A stretch of DNA of 64,000 nt from Vibrio bivalvicida (lineage in GTDB: Bacteria; Pseudomonadota; Gammaproteobacteria; Enterobacterales; Vibrionaceae). Of this stretch, positions 15,062 to 23,400 are shown one piece after another. Position 1 is the stretch's first letter, and the number at the start of each line of letters is the position of its first letter. The stretch covers positions 1-64,000 of the forward strand of contig NZ_LLEI02000053.1 of assembly GCF_001399455.2 (NCBI RefSeq), written 5' to 3'. Below the pieces are notes generated by a model. That model saw nothing but the letters and a program-made list of their open reading frames with translations, was not told the DNA's origin and did no database searches. The position numbers and the translations under genes were made by a program.

Positions 15062-15428
15062 TGGTGGAGCTGGCGGGAGTTGAACCCGCGTCCAAAAACC
15101 ATTCATCATTGGTACTACATGCTTAGTCGATCTTTAAATTCACCAAGTACCTGCGAACCGACACGCTAGTAAATGACTATCCTGAATTATAATTCGCCGT
15201 TCATCTCTCAGGCGGGAGAATCCGGGCTAGCGCGTTTGGGTTTGATCTCTCGTTGGTCCCCGTCTTACGTGCGGAAGCTAGGGCGAGAGAGCTCTGAGCA
15301 GGTTATTAAGCTGCTAGTGCGTAGTTTTCGTCGTTTGCGACTATTTTTTTGCGGCTTTTTACGTGGCCAACCGCCCCACGGCATGCACCTCAGACTTCAA
15401 AATTCCTGTCGAATCCTAAATCAGCCCC
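15062..15428 (-). ncRNA. ssrA: tmRNA (ssrA)
   Basis: Transfer-messenger RNA of 367 nt. The 5' end is GGGGCTGATTTAGGATTCGA and the 3' end is the tRNA-like acceptor (GCGGGTTCAACTCCCGC T-arm, then CAGCTCCACCA). The tag reading frame at 15338-15303 encodes ANDENYALAA and two stop codons. tmRNA rescues ribosomes stalled on broken mRNA with SmpB, whose gene lies just upstream. The 3' end is a favoured integration target in vibrios and borders the integrase here, so about 15062-15100 probably includes the island's attachment core. No second copy of that core is visible in the window. Confidence 0.97.
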
Positions 15429-15441
15429 AAGTGTTCCTCGC

Positions 15442-15469
15442 ATAGTACCAGAAAAGCGTAGCCTGTCTA
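15442..15469 (-). promoter_or_regulatory. Candidate ssrA promoter
   Basis: On the minus strand TAGACA (15469-15464), a 16-bp spacer and TACTAT (15447-15442) precede the mature tmRNA 5' end by 13 bp. This fits a sigma-70 promoter with a short leader removed by RNase P. Confidence 0.5.
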
Positions 15470-15494
15470 TACTTGTGCGTTTAAGTGCTCAAGA

Positions 15495-15980
15495 TTAACG
15501 CAATGAGCTCTTCATAACTCGTGCTTTTTCACGAGCCCAATCTTTTTCTTTAAGATCAGTACGTTTGTCGTGCAGCTTTTTACCTTTCGCTACACCAATT
15601 TTCATTTTAACCCATGAGCGTGACCAGTACAGTGATAGTGCTGCTAATGTCATACCTTCACGGTTGATGCGACCGAGTAGGTTGTCGAGTTCACGACGGC
15701 TCAGAAGGAGTTTTCGCACGCGCGTTGGGTTAGCAACGACGTGGGTAGATGCTTGATTAAGAGGAGTAATCGTCATACCACTGACAAAAGCTTCACCGTC
15801 ACGCATGAAAACATAGCTTTCAGCGATATTTGCTTTGCCTTGACGAAGTGACTTAACTTCCCAGCCTTGTAGCTCAAGCCCAGCTTCAATTTCATCATCA
15901 ATGAAGTATTCGTGGCGAGCTTTCTTGTTGACAGCGATGGTATTGCTACCCGCTTTTTGTTTTGATTTTTTCTTTGCCAT
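15495..15980 (-). CDS. smpB: SsrA-binding protein SmpB
   Basis: A 161-residue partner of tmRNA that delivers it to stalled ribosomes. Blocks typical of SmpB are present: KARHEYFIDDEIEAGLELQG, EVKSLRQGKANIAESY, and the basic tail GVAKGKKLHDKR then DWAREKARVMK that reaches the decoding centre. Length is normal. It sits immediately upstream of ssrA on the same strand. Confidence 0.98.
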   Translation of the reverse strand: MAKKKSKQKAGSNTIAVNKKARHEYFIDDEIEAGLELQGWEVKSLRQGKANIAESYVFMRDGEAFVSGMTITPLNQASTHVVANPTRVRKLLLSRRELDNLLGRINREGMTLAALSLYWSRSWVKMKIGVAKGKKLHDKRTDLKEKDWAREKARVMKSSLR

Positions 15981-16098
15981 AATGGCTGCATTATACGGTT
16001 AGGAGCTAAGTTAGGAAATCCCTTTATTTGCGCTGAGTGCAAATAAAAGTAAAATTGCTGCAAGCTTGAAGTTCAAGCAGATGTATTAAGGAGTCAAG

Positions 16099-16542
16099 AT
16101 GAAGCAAGTTAGTCGTTCTGCTTTAGTGTCGTTTAGTGCCCAGCAGATGTTCAATCTAGTGAATGATGTTGCAAGTTACCCTGAGTTTTTGCCGGGTTGC
16201 TCTGGTTCACGTGTGATTGAATCTAGCTCAAATGCGATGGTGGCTTCTGTCGATGTCGCAAAAGCAGGGATTAGCAAAACTTTTACAACTTCGAATGAGT
16301 TGGTTGATGGTGAAGCGATCATCATGAACTTAGTCGATGGACCGTTTAAAACACTTAAAGGTGGATGGTTCTTTACTCCGCTTGATGATCAGGCATGCAA
16401 AGTTGAGCTTAAGCTTGAGTTCGAATTTTCAAGTAAGATGATTGAAATGGCATTTGGTAAGGTGTTTAACGAGCTAACCAGTAACATGGTTAATGCTTTT
16501 ACCAAGCGCGCAAAACAGGTGTACCCCGCTTATGAGTATTGA
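16099..16542 (+). CDS. ratA: RatA/Coq10-type START-domain protein
   Basis: A 147-residue SRPBCC/START-domain protein. Blocks such as FNLVNDVASYPEFLPGCSGS and LVDGPFKTLKGGWFF are typical of the RatA/COQ10 family. In E. coli RatA was described as inhibiting ribosome subunit joining; the wider family binds quinones or lipids, so its physiological role is debated. AAGGAG precedes the ATG. The next gene overlaps its 3' end by 11 bp, the usual ratA-ratB pairing beside smpB. Confidence 0.93.
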   Translation: MKQVSRSALVSFSAQQMFNLVNDVASYPEFLPGCSGSRVIESSSNAMVASVDVAKAGISKTFTTSNELVDGEAIIMNLVDGPFKTLKGGWFFTPLDDQACKVELKLEFEFSSKMIEMAFGKVFNELTSNMVNAFTKRAKQVYPAYEY

Positions 16543-16885
16543 ATCTGAAATGATTCATGTTGAAGTCGTATACGCATTGCCGCAAGAGCAGCGCGTGTTT
16601 ACGCTAGTGGTTAATCAGTCGATGACCGTTGAAGAAATCATTGTTCAATCTGGTGTCCTTGAGTTATACCCAGAGATTGACCTAAAGAAAAACAAAGTCG
16701 GTGTGTTCAGTCGCAACGTTAAACTTGATACGACGATCAATGATAAAGATCGTATTGAGATTTATCGCCCACTGCTAGCAGACCCGAAAGAGATCCGTCG
16801 TAAACGTGCCGAGCAAGCTAAAGCTGCAGGTTCTGTAGACCCAGTAACAGGCGGTAAGAAAAATCCCTTAAGGAAAGAGGCTTAA
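16532..16885 (+). CDS. rnfH: RnfH/RatB family protein
   Basis: A 117-residue beta-grasp protein (UPF0125, RnfH/RatB). It begins MSIESEMIHVEVVYALPQEQ and has the family blocks DLKKNKVGVFSRNVKLDT, DRIEIYRPLLADPKEIRRKR and a basic tail. ATG 16532 overlaps the ratA end (ATGAGTATTGA); starts further upstream would lie deep inside ratA. Biochemical role unproven. Confidence 0.92.
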   Translation: MSIESEMIHVEVVYALPQEQRVFTLVVNQSMTVEEIIVQSGVLELYPEIDLKKNKVGVFSRNVKLDTTINDKDRIEIYRPLLADPKEIRRKRAEQAKAAGSVDPVTGGKKNPLRKEA

Positions 16886-16975
16886 AGAGCGGGAATGGAC
16901 TTTGTCCTTCGAGAGGCTAGACCGCTTCGCTCCGAGAGTCGGGGTAGGACCGCACCCTTCGAGAGGAGAGCGATG
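16886..16975. repeat. GC-rich dispersed repeat
   Basis: A stretch with short hairpins (GGAATGGACTTTGTCC, CGCTTCGCTCCGAGAG) resembling sequence near 40795-40930, 45325-45375 and 47970-48035. Part of a dispersed non-coding repeat family. Confidence 0.55.
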
Positions 16976-16981
16976 CTATAT

Positions 16982-17086
16982 CGTCAATCCCTAGACTGAC
17001 GAAGGAAGGAGTAGGGAATCTCAATACGTCATCGACTTGCTTTAAGAGATCCCCAACTCACTCATTCTTCGTTCTTGAGGATGACA
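16982..17086. repeat. ~105-bp palindromic repeat element, full copy 1
   Basis: Two imperfect inverted arms of about 41 bp (16982-17022 and 17046-17086) flank a 23-bp spacer. The left arm includes GGAGTAGGGAATCTC; the right arm is its inverted partner, ending CTTGAGGATGACA. The same element occurs at 48044-48145, and half copies lie at 19520-19560 and 23287-23329. Confidence 0.75.
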
Positions 17087-17102
17087 GCTTAATTTATTGA
17101 AA

Positions 17103-17135
17103 CAAAAAGGGTTGACGTAATACGCCAACCCTCCA
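17103..17135 (-). terminator. Terminator downstream of bamE
   Basis: On the minus strand GGGTTGGCG and its partner CGTCAACCC form a stem followed by TTTTTGTTTC. A similar hairpin follows the full repeat element at 48160-48190, so this terminator may have been copied with the element. Confidence 0.75.
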
Positions 17136-17140
17136 AATTC

Positions 17141-17202
17141 CTCTAGCTCTCTAGCTCTCTAGCTCTCTAGCTCTCTAGCTCTCTAGCTCTCTAGCTCTCT
17201 AG
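17141..17202. repeat. Octamer tandem array (CTCTAGCT)n at the bamE stop
   Basis: The octamer CTCTAGCT is repeated about 7.75 times without error. The array ends at the bamE TAG stop codon, which is itself the CTAG core of the repeat. It is likely to vary in copy number by slippage, but changes would fall in the 3' untranslated region. Confidence 0.95.
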
Positions 17203-17558
17203 TTAATACTCTCAAAGAAATCTTTGCTCGGCGGGAAATCGCCAGCGACATCAACTAATTGGCCTTCATCGTTAAAATCAACGATCAGGTTTTTCTGAAT
17301 AGAGTCTTGGTGACCTTCGGTATGGTGGTAGATGTAATACCAAGTATCTGGGTAACCATTCTCGACAAGCATAGGTGAGCCCATTACATAGCGGACTTGC
17401 TCTTTAGTCATGCCAAACTTTAATTGCTCTACTGCAGATTGCTCTACATAGTTGCCTTGGTTGATATCAATGCGGTATACGAGCTTTTCTAATAGCGAGC
17501 AGCCTGTCAGCATAGTCATAGCGAGTGGTACAGCGATAAGCCACTTTTTTAATTGCAT
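17199..17558 (-). CDS. bamE: Outer membrane assembly lipoprotein BamE
   Basis: A 119-residue SmpA/OmlA-family lipoprotein of the Bam complex that inserts outer-membrane beta-barrels. It starts MQLKKWLIAVPLAMTMLTGC with lipobox LTGC, then QGNYVEQSAVEQLKFGMTKE, VRYVMGSPM and DTWYYIYHH, all family hallmarks. The start at 17558 is used because a longer frame would push the lipoprotein signal inward. The stop lies in an octamer array. Confidence 0.96.
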   Translation of the reverse strand: MQLKKWLIAVPLAMTMLTGCSLLEKLVYRIDINQGNYVEQSAVEQLKFGMTKEQVRYVMGSPMLVENGYPDTWYYIYHHTEGHQDSIQKNLIVDFNDEGQLVDVAGDFPPSKDFFESIN

Positions 17559-17732
17559 ACTTAAATTCTTGTAACTGATAAAAATCAAACTCAGCCGATA
17601 ATAAACAAGCTAGGCGCCAAAGTAAAAAGCTGAAAGCATTTTGAATTGATTCAGACCATGAATTTTGAATTTGGTTGCAAAGTCGAGTCAAAATTCCTCA
17701 CAGAAAGGAACTTTGACTCGAAAAAGTAGGGA

Positions 17733-19397
17733 TTAAGCAGCGATAAGCAGTTCTTTCGCGTTAGCCAGTGTTGAATCAGTAATCTCACTTCCGCCCAATA
17801 AACGAGCTAACTCGGACACACGTTGTTCATTATCTAAGCGGCGCATCTGCGTTTCTGTTTTACCCGCCTTGGTTTGTTTAGCGACAAAGAGCTGTTGGTG
17901 ACCGCAGCCAGCAACTTGAGGAAGGTGAGTGACACACAGAACTTGAGTTGACTCGCCAAGTTGGCGCAGCATTCTTCCGACCACTGCCGCCGTTGGACCA
18001 CTGATACCTACATCAACTTCATCGAAGATTAGGCTAGGAGTGTCGACTTTCTGTGCTGTAATTACTTGGATAGCTAATGAGATACGAGAAAGCTCACCAC
18101 CAGAGGCGACTTTGGCAATAGGTTGCATCGGTTGTCCTGGGTTGGTTGAGACAACAAAGCAAACGGTATCCATACCTAGCGGAGAGGGGTGGGTACCTTC
18201 ATTAGATACCTCAATACGGAACTGTGCTTTTTCCATGCTGAGCTCGCGCATGCTAGCCGTGATCAGTTTATTTAATTCTTTTGCGTATCGAGTGCGCGAT
18301 TTGTGTAGTTTTTCTGACGTTGTTAGGAAGCTTTGATATTTGTTTTCTACTTCTTGTTCAAGTTCTTCTAGGCGTTCTTCCGAGCAATCAAGTGCTTCTA
18401 TTTGACCAAGTAGATCTTGATGGTGTTGGTAAAGTTCATTAGGCATAACATGATGTTTTCTCGCCATCGACATGACTTTAGAGAAGCGTTCTTCCACGTA
18501 AGCCATGCGTGCAGGATCGACATCAATATTGTCTAAGTAATTGCGTAACTCGCTGTTAGCTTCTTCGACTTGAATGATGGCCTCTGCAAGCATATTTGGT
18601 AGTTCAGCTAGTTTTTCATCCAATTCTGCAAGTTGAACTAAGGAGTGATTGGCTGATTGCAAAATACCAAGCGCGTTAACTTCTTCACCTTCATAAATAA
18701 GCTCGATGGCTTGTTGGCAGGTAGCGGCAAGTTCGCCGCTGTTTGATAGGCGTTTGTGTTCTTGTTCGAGTTTTTCATATTCGTCCTCGCCAAGAGAGAG
18801 TTCATTCAGCTCTTTTATTTGGTACTCAAGAAGTTGCTTCTGAGCTAGGTTGGCCGCACTGTTTTCTTTTAACTGTTTAAGGTTGTTATCTGCTTGACGC
18901 CAAGACTGGTAGGCGTTGCGTGTATTTTTAAGTTGGTTAGAGTGACCAGCATATTGATCTAGCATTGCCATCTGATAGTCACTTTTCATCAACTGATGGT
19001 GAGCGTGCTGACCGTGGATGTTAATTAAAAGCTGCCCCAAAGTTTTTAACTGAGAAAGTGGGACTGGGCTGCCGTTAATAAACGCACGTGACCGACCTTC
19101 TTTGCTGATTATTCGACGTAAAATACAGTCGTTGCCGTCTAGCAGATCATTGTCTTCTAACCAACGAGTGGCATTGATATTGTTCTCTAAAGAGAAAGCT
19201 GCACTGACTTCGGTTTTCTCTTCCCCCTGACGTACCATGCTGGCTTCCGCTCGCCCGCCTAAACACAAACCGAGGGCGTCAATGGCGATGGATTTCCCCG
19301 CACCTGTTTCACCGGTAATGGTTGTCATTCCTTTGGATAGCTCTAGCTGTAGAGACTTAACAATTGCAAAATTATTAACACTTAGATGAGCCAGCAT
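17733..19397 (-). CDS. recN: DNA repair protein RecN
   Basis: A 554-residue SMC-like ATPase that acts on DNA ends in double-strand-break repair. N-terminal Walker A GETGAGKSIAIDALG, coiled coils in the middle, a C-terminal signature (ASGGELSRISLAIQ) and Walker B (SLIFDEVDVGISG) are all present. Length is normal. Two LexA-type boxes lie just upstream, so it should be strongly SOS-induced, as in other gamma-proteobacteria. Confidence 0.98.
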   Translation of the reverse strand: MLAHLSVNNFAIVKSLQLELSKGMTTITGETGAGKSIAIDALGLCLGGRAEASMVRQGEEKTEVSAAFSLENNINATRWLEDNDLLDGNDCILRRIISKEGRSRAFINGSPVPLSQLKTLGQLLINIHGQHAHHQLMKSDYQMAMLDQYAGHSNQLKNTRNAYQSWRQADNNLKQLKENSAANLAQKQLLEYQIKELNELSLGEDEYEKLEQEHKRLSNSGELAATCQQAIELIYEGEEVNALGILQSANHSLVQLAELDEKLAELPNMLAEAIIQVEEANSELRNYLDNIDVDPARMAYVEERFSKVMSMARKHHVMPNELYQHHQDLLGQIEALDCSEERLEELEQEVENKYQSFLTTSEKLHKSRTRYAKELNKLITASMRELSMEKAQFRIEVSNEGTHPSPLGMDTVCFVVSTNPGQPMQPIAKVASGGELSRISLAIQVITAQKVDTPSLIFDEVDVGISGPTAAVVGRMLRQLGESTQVLCVTHLPQVAGCGHQQLFVAKQTKAGKTETQMRRLDNEQRVSELARLLGGSEITDSTLANAKELLIAA

Positions 19398-19424
19398 TTT
19401 ACGCACCTGTTTAAATGAACAATA

Positions 19425-19462
19425 CTGTATAAGAAAACAGTATATACTGTTTCTTTATACAG
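19425..19462 (-). promoter_or_regulatory. Tandem LexA (SOS) boxes of recN
   Basis: CTGTATAAGAAAACAG (19425-19440) and CTGTTTCTTTATACAG (19447-19462) both fit CTG-N10-CAG. Between them ACAGTATATACTGT (19437-19450) is a further perfect palindrome. Multiple SOS boxes upstream of recN are known in E. coli. Confidence 0.88.
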
Positions 19463-19519
19463 TAAAGATTGTATTTAGAATTTTTTGAAGAGGGTCTAAA
19501 CCTTGTAGGAGGAGTTTAT

Positions 19520-19560
19520 TGTCATTCCATAGAGCGACGAAGGAGTGAGTAGGGAATCTC
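19520..19560. repeat. Half copy of the palindromic repeat (left arm)
   Basis: The left arm only (TGTCATTCCATAGAGCGACG, then GTGAGTAGGGAATCTC) of the ~105-bp element at 16982 and 48044; no right arm follows. Confidence 0.7.
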
Positions 19561-19654
19561 GCAACGGCTTGGCTTAATGGTTCTTTTTTCAAACTTTTTA
19601 TTCAGAGAGTCCATCTATTATTGATGGAGCGTGGGGTTAGGCGAAGGAGTCCAT

Positions 19655-19928
19655 GTGAAACAACCTGCTATATACATACTGGCTAACCAGTCCGGTAGTT
19701 GTTTGTACATTGGCGTCACTAGTAATCTAAAAGCGCGGGTATGGCAGCACAAAAATGGTAGTGTAGAAGCGGTATAACATTGACCGTTTAGTCCACTATG
19801 AGCTTTATCTTGATATCAAAGACGCCATTGTGAGAGAGAAACAGATGAAAAAATGGAAACGAGAATGGAAAGGGAGATTAATCAATGAAACCAATCGTAA
19901 TTGGGGGAACTTATACGACTCTCTTTGA
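19655..19928 (+). pseudogene. GIY-YIG endonuclease-like gene, frameshifted
   Basis: From GTG 19655, after a good GAAGGAG site, it reads VKQPAIYILANQSGSCLYIG, then VTSNLKARVWQHKNGSVEAV and a stop. Another frame continues YNIDRLVHYELYLDIKDAIV, REKQMKKWKREWKGRL and ends GNLYDSL at 19928. Together they match the short GIY-YIG family (YhbQ-like), but the usual FTxxY junction is lost, so a deletion of about 10 bases that is not a multiple of three is likely. Confidence 0.85.
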
Positions 19929-19959
19929 GAGATTCCTGACTCTGTCGTTCCTCCATCTC

Positions 19960-19997
19960 AGTAATGACAGAACATTGTATTTTGTTCTGTCATTACT
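19960..19997. terminator. Strong hairpin between the GIY-YIG remnant and nadK
   Basis: A perfect 15-bp inverted repeat (AGTAATGACAGAACA / TGTTCTGTCATTACT) around an 8-base loop. It lies at the convergent junction just downstream of nadK. T-runs are weak, so it may act as a transcript-stabilising hairpin rather than a full terminator. Confidence 0.6.
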
Positions 19998-20007
19998 TAC
20001 TAAGTTC

Positions 20008-20892
20008 TTAAAACAACCGACTCGACCAGCCCAATTTGTTTCTCAGGACATGGTAATAGCTGTAATCTTTCGGGTGTATTAGCTTAAGTACATTTGGGCT
20101 TTGGTAGATGTGGACTTCATCGCCAGGTGAAACGGGTAGTGAAACTTGACCATCACAGCCGACTTCTTGTGTGCCGCGATTATCTGGTGAGACAATCAGT
20201 TTGATGTGGCGCTTACTGTCTACAACCAGTGGCCGACTAGAAAGCGTGTGCGGGAACATAGGTACAAGTGAAATAGCATTTAAGCTTGGTGACAAAATAG
20301 GGCCTCCACCAGAGAGAGAGTAGGCCGTAGAACCTGTTGGTGTCGAGATGATTAACCCATCAGCACGAAGAGAAAACGCGAAACTATCATCGATATAAAC
20401 TTCAAATTCGATCATATGGGCGACTTGCCCTGGGTGAAGTACTGCTTCATTTAGGGCTGCATTATGGCTTTTAACCTGCCCGTGTCGATGGATCTCTGCC
20501 TCAAGCAAGAAGCGCTCTTCTTCAATGAACTCGCCGTTTAACACCGCCGATAACGCCGTTTGGAAATCTTCAGGGTTTAAATCAGTCAAGAAACCCAGGT
20601 TGCCGCGATTCACACCGATAACCGAGATATCAAAACGTGATAGGACTCGCGCTGCACCAAGCATGTTGCCGTCACCACCCACAACGATGGCTAGATCCGC
20701 AATACGACCAAGTTGAATCAGACTGGCAAAATCATCTTTAGGAATGTCATCTAAGATTTCGCACAGTCTATCGTCGATATACACTTTGTAACCTTCACTT
20801 TGAAGCCAGGTATAGAGCTCTCGATGAGTGGCTATAGCTTGCTGATCTCTTGGTTTACCAATGATGGCGATCACTTCAAAAGGTTTTTTCAT
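20008..20892 (-). CDS. nadK: NAD kinase
   Basis: A 294-residue enzyme that phosphorylates NAD to NADP. The GGDG motif is present (AIVVGGDGNMLGAARVL), as are GVNRGNLGFLTDL, the LNEAVLHPG block and PTGSTAYSLSGGGPILSP. Length and order are typical of proteobacterial NadK. It is transcribed away from grpE, the usual vibrio arrangement. Confidence 0.98.
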   Translation of the reverse strand: MKKPFEVIAIIGKPRDQQAIATHRELYTWLQSEGYKVYIDDRLCEILDDIPKDDFASLIQLGRIADLAIVVGGDGNMLGAARVLSRFDISVIGVNRGNLGFLTDLNPEDFQTALSAVLNGEFIEEERFLLEAEIHRHGQVKSHNAALNEAVLHPGQVAHMIEFEVYIDDSFAFSLRADGLIISTPTGSTAYSLSGGGPILSPSLNAISLVPMFPHTLSSRPLVVDSKRHIKLIVSPDNRGTQEVGCDGQVSLPVSPGDEVHIYQSPNVLKLIHPKDYSYYHVLRNKLGWSSRLF

Positions 20893-20913
20893 AGGTTTTC
20901 CGCACCAAATAGG

Positions 20914-20940
20914 CTTGATTCGACAATCTTCATCCCCATA
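20914..20940 (+). promoter_or_regulatory. Sigma-32 promoter of grpE
   Basis: CTTGATT (20914-20920), a 13-bp spacer and CCCCATA (20934-20940) match the heat-shock consensus CTTGAAA/CCCCAT. It lies about 100 bp before the grpE start. Confidence 0.75.
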
Positions 20941-21036
20941 ATAATGGCAAGTTAGCTATTTATGCGAATTTTTGTGTATCCCAATACGATAAACGTGATG
21001 TGTTGGGGACCAATGATGAACAATTCTGGAGATATC

Positions 21037-21633
21037 ATGAGCAACGAAGAAAACAAAGTTACAGAAGAAGAGCTGGATCAAATCATCGAAGAGGCAGAGA
21101 AAGTTGAGGCGACAGCTCAAGATGCAGAGGCTGAACTTGAAGAAATTGGTGATGAGAAAGACGCTAAGATTGCTCAATTAGAAGCCGCGCTGCTGACTAG
21201 CGAAGCGAGAATTCAAGAACAGCAAGATGGTGTTTTACGCGCTAAGGCGGAAGTTGAAAACATGCGCCGCCGTACCGAAACAGAAATCGACAAAGCTCGT
21301 AAATATGCGCTAAACAAGTTTGCTGAAGAGTTACTTCCAGTGATCGACAACCTAGAGCGTGCGATTCAGGCTGCTGATACTGAGAGTGAGGTTGTGAAGC
21401 CACTACTAGAAGGTGTTGAACTAACCCACAAAACGTTTGTTGACACCGTTTCTAAGTTTGGTCTTAAAGAGATCAATCCTGAAGGTGAAGCGTTCAACCC
21501 TGAAATGCATCAAGCGATGTCAATTCAAGAAAGCCCTGATCATGAGTCAAACACAGTGATGTTCGTGATGCAAAAAGGTTATGAGCTAAACGGACGTGTT
21601 GTTCGCCCAGCCATGGTGATGGTCGCTAAATAA
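21037..21633 (+). CDS. grpE: Nucleotide exchange factor GrpE
   Basis: A 198-residue co-chaperone that releases ADP from DnaK. It has a long N-terminal acidic coiled coil followed by the GrpE core: RAKAEVENMRRRTETEI, KFAEELLPVIDNLERA, then FNPEMHQAM and GYELNGRVVRPAMVMVAK. The ATG at 21037 (MSNEENK) follows GGAG at a proper distance; an upstream in-frame ATG would add 25 atypical residues. Confidence 0.97.
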   Translation: MSNEENKVTEEELDQIIEEAEKVEATAQDAEAELEEIGDEKDAKIAQLEAALLTSEARIQEQQDGVLRAKAEVENMRRRTETEIDKARKYALNKFAEELLPVIDNLERAIQAADTESEVVKPLLEGVELTHKTFVDTVSKFGLKEINPEGEAFNPEMHQAMSIQESPDHESNTVMFVMQKGYELNGRVVRPAMVMVAK

Positions 21634-21660
21634 TTTGCGCATACAAGATGTTTTAAACAC

Positions 21661-21688
21661 AAGAGAGGCTTAAGCCTCTCTTTTTTTA
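21661..21688 (+). terminator. Terminator of grpE
   Basis: AAGAGAGGCTTAAGCCTCTCTT, a perfect stem, followed by a T-run, 27 bp after the grpE stop. Confidence 0.92.
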
Positions 21689-21917
21689 TCCTTCCGGGCT
21701 GGATTTGTATGTTGTCAATAACTAATTGATTTGGTGAATTATTCTTGTGATGAACTTTAACTGAAAATTAATTTCTGATTTGAAACTTGTAACATTATCG
21801 TAAACAAAGTCTTTATTTTGTAACCTTTGTGTGTATTATGTGCGAACTCCGTCGTAAATAGTGGCGGAATAAACTATAAAACCATAATTTAAGAACACAA
21901 CATTCTGGAGATGGATG

Positions 21918-23195
21918 ATGGATAAATCGCTTTCAAGCAAGATTTTTGTAGGCTTGTTTGCTGGTCTACTAATTGGTACTGCGATTCAGTACCTTTTCAG
22001 CGGGATTGCAATCTTTGATACTTACCTTCTAGGGGCTGCGGAAGGCGCAGGCGGTATGTTTGTATCACTGATCAAGTTACTTGTTGTACCTTTGGTCTAT
22101 GTTTCAATTGTGTGTGGTATTGTTGATTTGAAAGACATCACTGCATTTGGACGTCTTGGTGGTAAAACCTTTGCTCTATACATTATTAACACCATCATCG
22201 CGATTACCGCTGCACTGACTGTTGGTCTTATCTTCCAACCGGGCGCTGACGCGAACTTAGCAGGTACAATTTCAGAGACTGTTAAACTAACGACCACTGA
22301 AACACCAGACATCTTCTCACTAGTAGTAAACATTGTACCAAGCAACCCTGTTCAGGCGTTCGCTAACGGTGACATGCTACAAATCATCTTTATGGCTATC
22401 CTGACTGGCCTAGCAATTCAAGCGCTTGACTCACGCGGCGGCCCAGCTATCCGTACGTTCAAGATGGCAAACGAAATCATGATGAAGCTAGTTGGTCTAG
22501 TGATGAGCCTAGCACCATTTGGTGTGTTCGCGCTGATGATTCAACTAGGTGCAACACTTGACGCAAATACGCTGATGTCTGTAGCAGGCTACGTAGCACT
22601 CGTTGTATCAATGCTAGTTTTCTGGATTTTCTTCTTCTATCCAATGGCGGTAGGAGTTGCAACGGGTACTTCTCCAAAGACGTTCCTACGTGCAACGCGT
22701 GAGCAGATCCTATTCTCTCTATCAACAGCAAGCTCGAACGCGACTATCCCTGTTACAATGCGCACTTTGACTGAGAAGCTAAAAGTATCTAAGTCAGTAG
22801 CAGGCTTTGGTGTACCACTAGGTGCAACAATGAACATGTCAGGTGTATCTATCTACATTGCACTAGCGACTATCTTCGTGGCGAACGCATTTGGTCAGCC
22901 TATCAACACGGCAGACGTATTCACTCTGGGTCTTACCATCCTTCTGCTATCTATCGGTGCGGGTGGCGTTCCGGGTGGCGGCGTTGTAATGGTCGGCGTT
23001 CTTCTTCACCAATTAGGTCTTCCACCAGAAGGTCTGGCAATCATCGCTGCTGTTGACCGTATCAACGATATGTTCTGTACATCTTCTAACGTAGTAGGCG
23101 ATACCGCAGTCAACACTATTGTTGCTAAATCTGAAGGTGAAATCGGCAAAGAAGAAATTGAAGTAGAAGCGAAACCAGCTCAAGCGAATGCTTAA
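21918..23195 (+). CDS. Dicarboxylate/amino acid:cation symporter (DAACS family)
   Basis: A 425-residue inner-membrane transporter of the glutamate/aspartate:Na+ or H+ symporter family. Hallmarks are the serine-rich hairpin SLSTASSNATIPVTM, the Na+/substrate motif GATMNMSGVSIYIALA, the glycine-rich GAGGVPGGGVVMVG and the final NVVGDTAVNTIVAKSEG. ATG 21918 is preferred to 21915 because GGAG is then 7 bp away. Acidic amino acids or C4 acids are likely substrates; the sequence does not settle which. Flanked by its own terminator. Confidence 0.9.
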   Translation: MDKSLSSKIFVGLFAGLLIGTAIQYLFSGIAIFDTYLLGAAEGAGGMFVSLIKLLVVPLVYVSIVCGIVDLKDITAFGRLGGKTFALYIINTIIAITAALTVGLIFQPGADANLAGTISETVKLTTTETPDIFSLVVNIVPSNPVQAFANGDMLQIIFMAILTGLAIQALDSRGGPAIRTFKMANEIMMKLVGLVMSLAPFGVFALMIQLGATLDANTLMSVAGYVALVVSMLVFWIFFFYPMAVGVATGTSPKTFLRATREQILFSLSTASSNATIPVTMRTLTEKLKVSKSVAGFGVPLGATMNMSGVSIYIALATIFVANAFGQPINTADVFTLGLTILLLSIGAGGVPGGGVVMVGVLLHQLGLPPEGLAIIAAVDRINDMFCTSSNVVGDTAVNTIVAKSEGEIGKEEIEVEAKPAQANA

Positions 23196-23216
23196 TCTTT
23201 AAAGTGTCGGAAATTG

Positions 23217-23244
23217 AAAGCGAGCCTTAGGGTTCGCTTTTTTG
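23217..23244 (+). terminator. Terminator of the DAACS transporter gene
   Basis: AAAGCGAGCCTTAGGGTTCGCTTT followed by TTTGTTTT, starting 22 bp after the stop. Confidence 0.88.
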
Positions 23245-23286
23245 TTTTCTTGCTTGTGAGGTAATCAACACTGGAGATGCGATTAT

Positions 23287-23329
23287 TGTCATTTCATAGA
23301 GCGAAGAATGAGTGAGTAGGGTATTTCTC
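23287..23329. repeat. Half copy of the palindromic repeat (left arm)
   Basis: TGTCATTTCATAGAGCGAAG, then AATGAGTGAGTAGGG and TATTTCTC: the left arm of the ~105-bp element, with no right arm beside it. It lies between the transporter terminator and the dnaK promoter. Confidence 0.7.
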
Positions 23330-23372
23330 GAAGTTATCTGCCAATCTTTTTTAACTTTTTTTCACTGCCTCC

Positions 23373-23400
23373 CTTGAAAAGCCATTTGCCGCCCTTATCT
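23373..23400 (+). promoter_or_regulatory. Sigma-32 promoter of dnaK
   Basis: CTTGAAA (23373-23379), a 12-bp spacer and CCCTTATCT (23392-23400) fit the heat-shock consensus. A weaker second candidate (GTTGCAA then CCCCACAT) follows in 23440-23480. Confidence 0.72.

Noticed and set aside
15173..15445. 90-residue plus-strand frame in the ssrA region
   Set aside because: It lies antisense to the tmRNA and has no coding support.
16886..17198. Possible CRISPR array from repeated short units near bamE
   Set aside because: The units are contiguous octamers or dispersed palindromes without unique spacers, and no cas gene is present.
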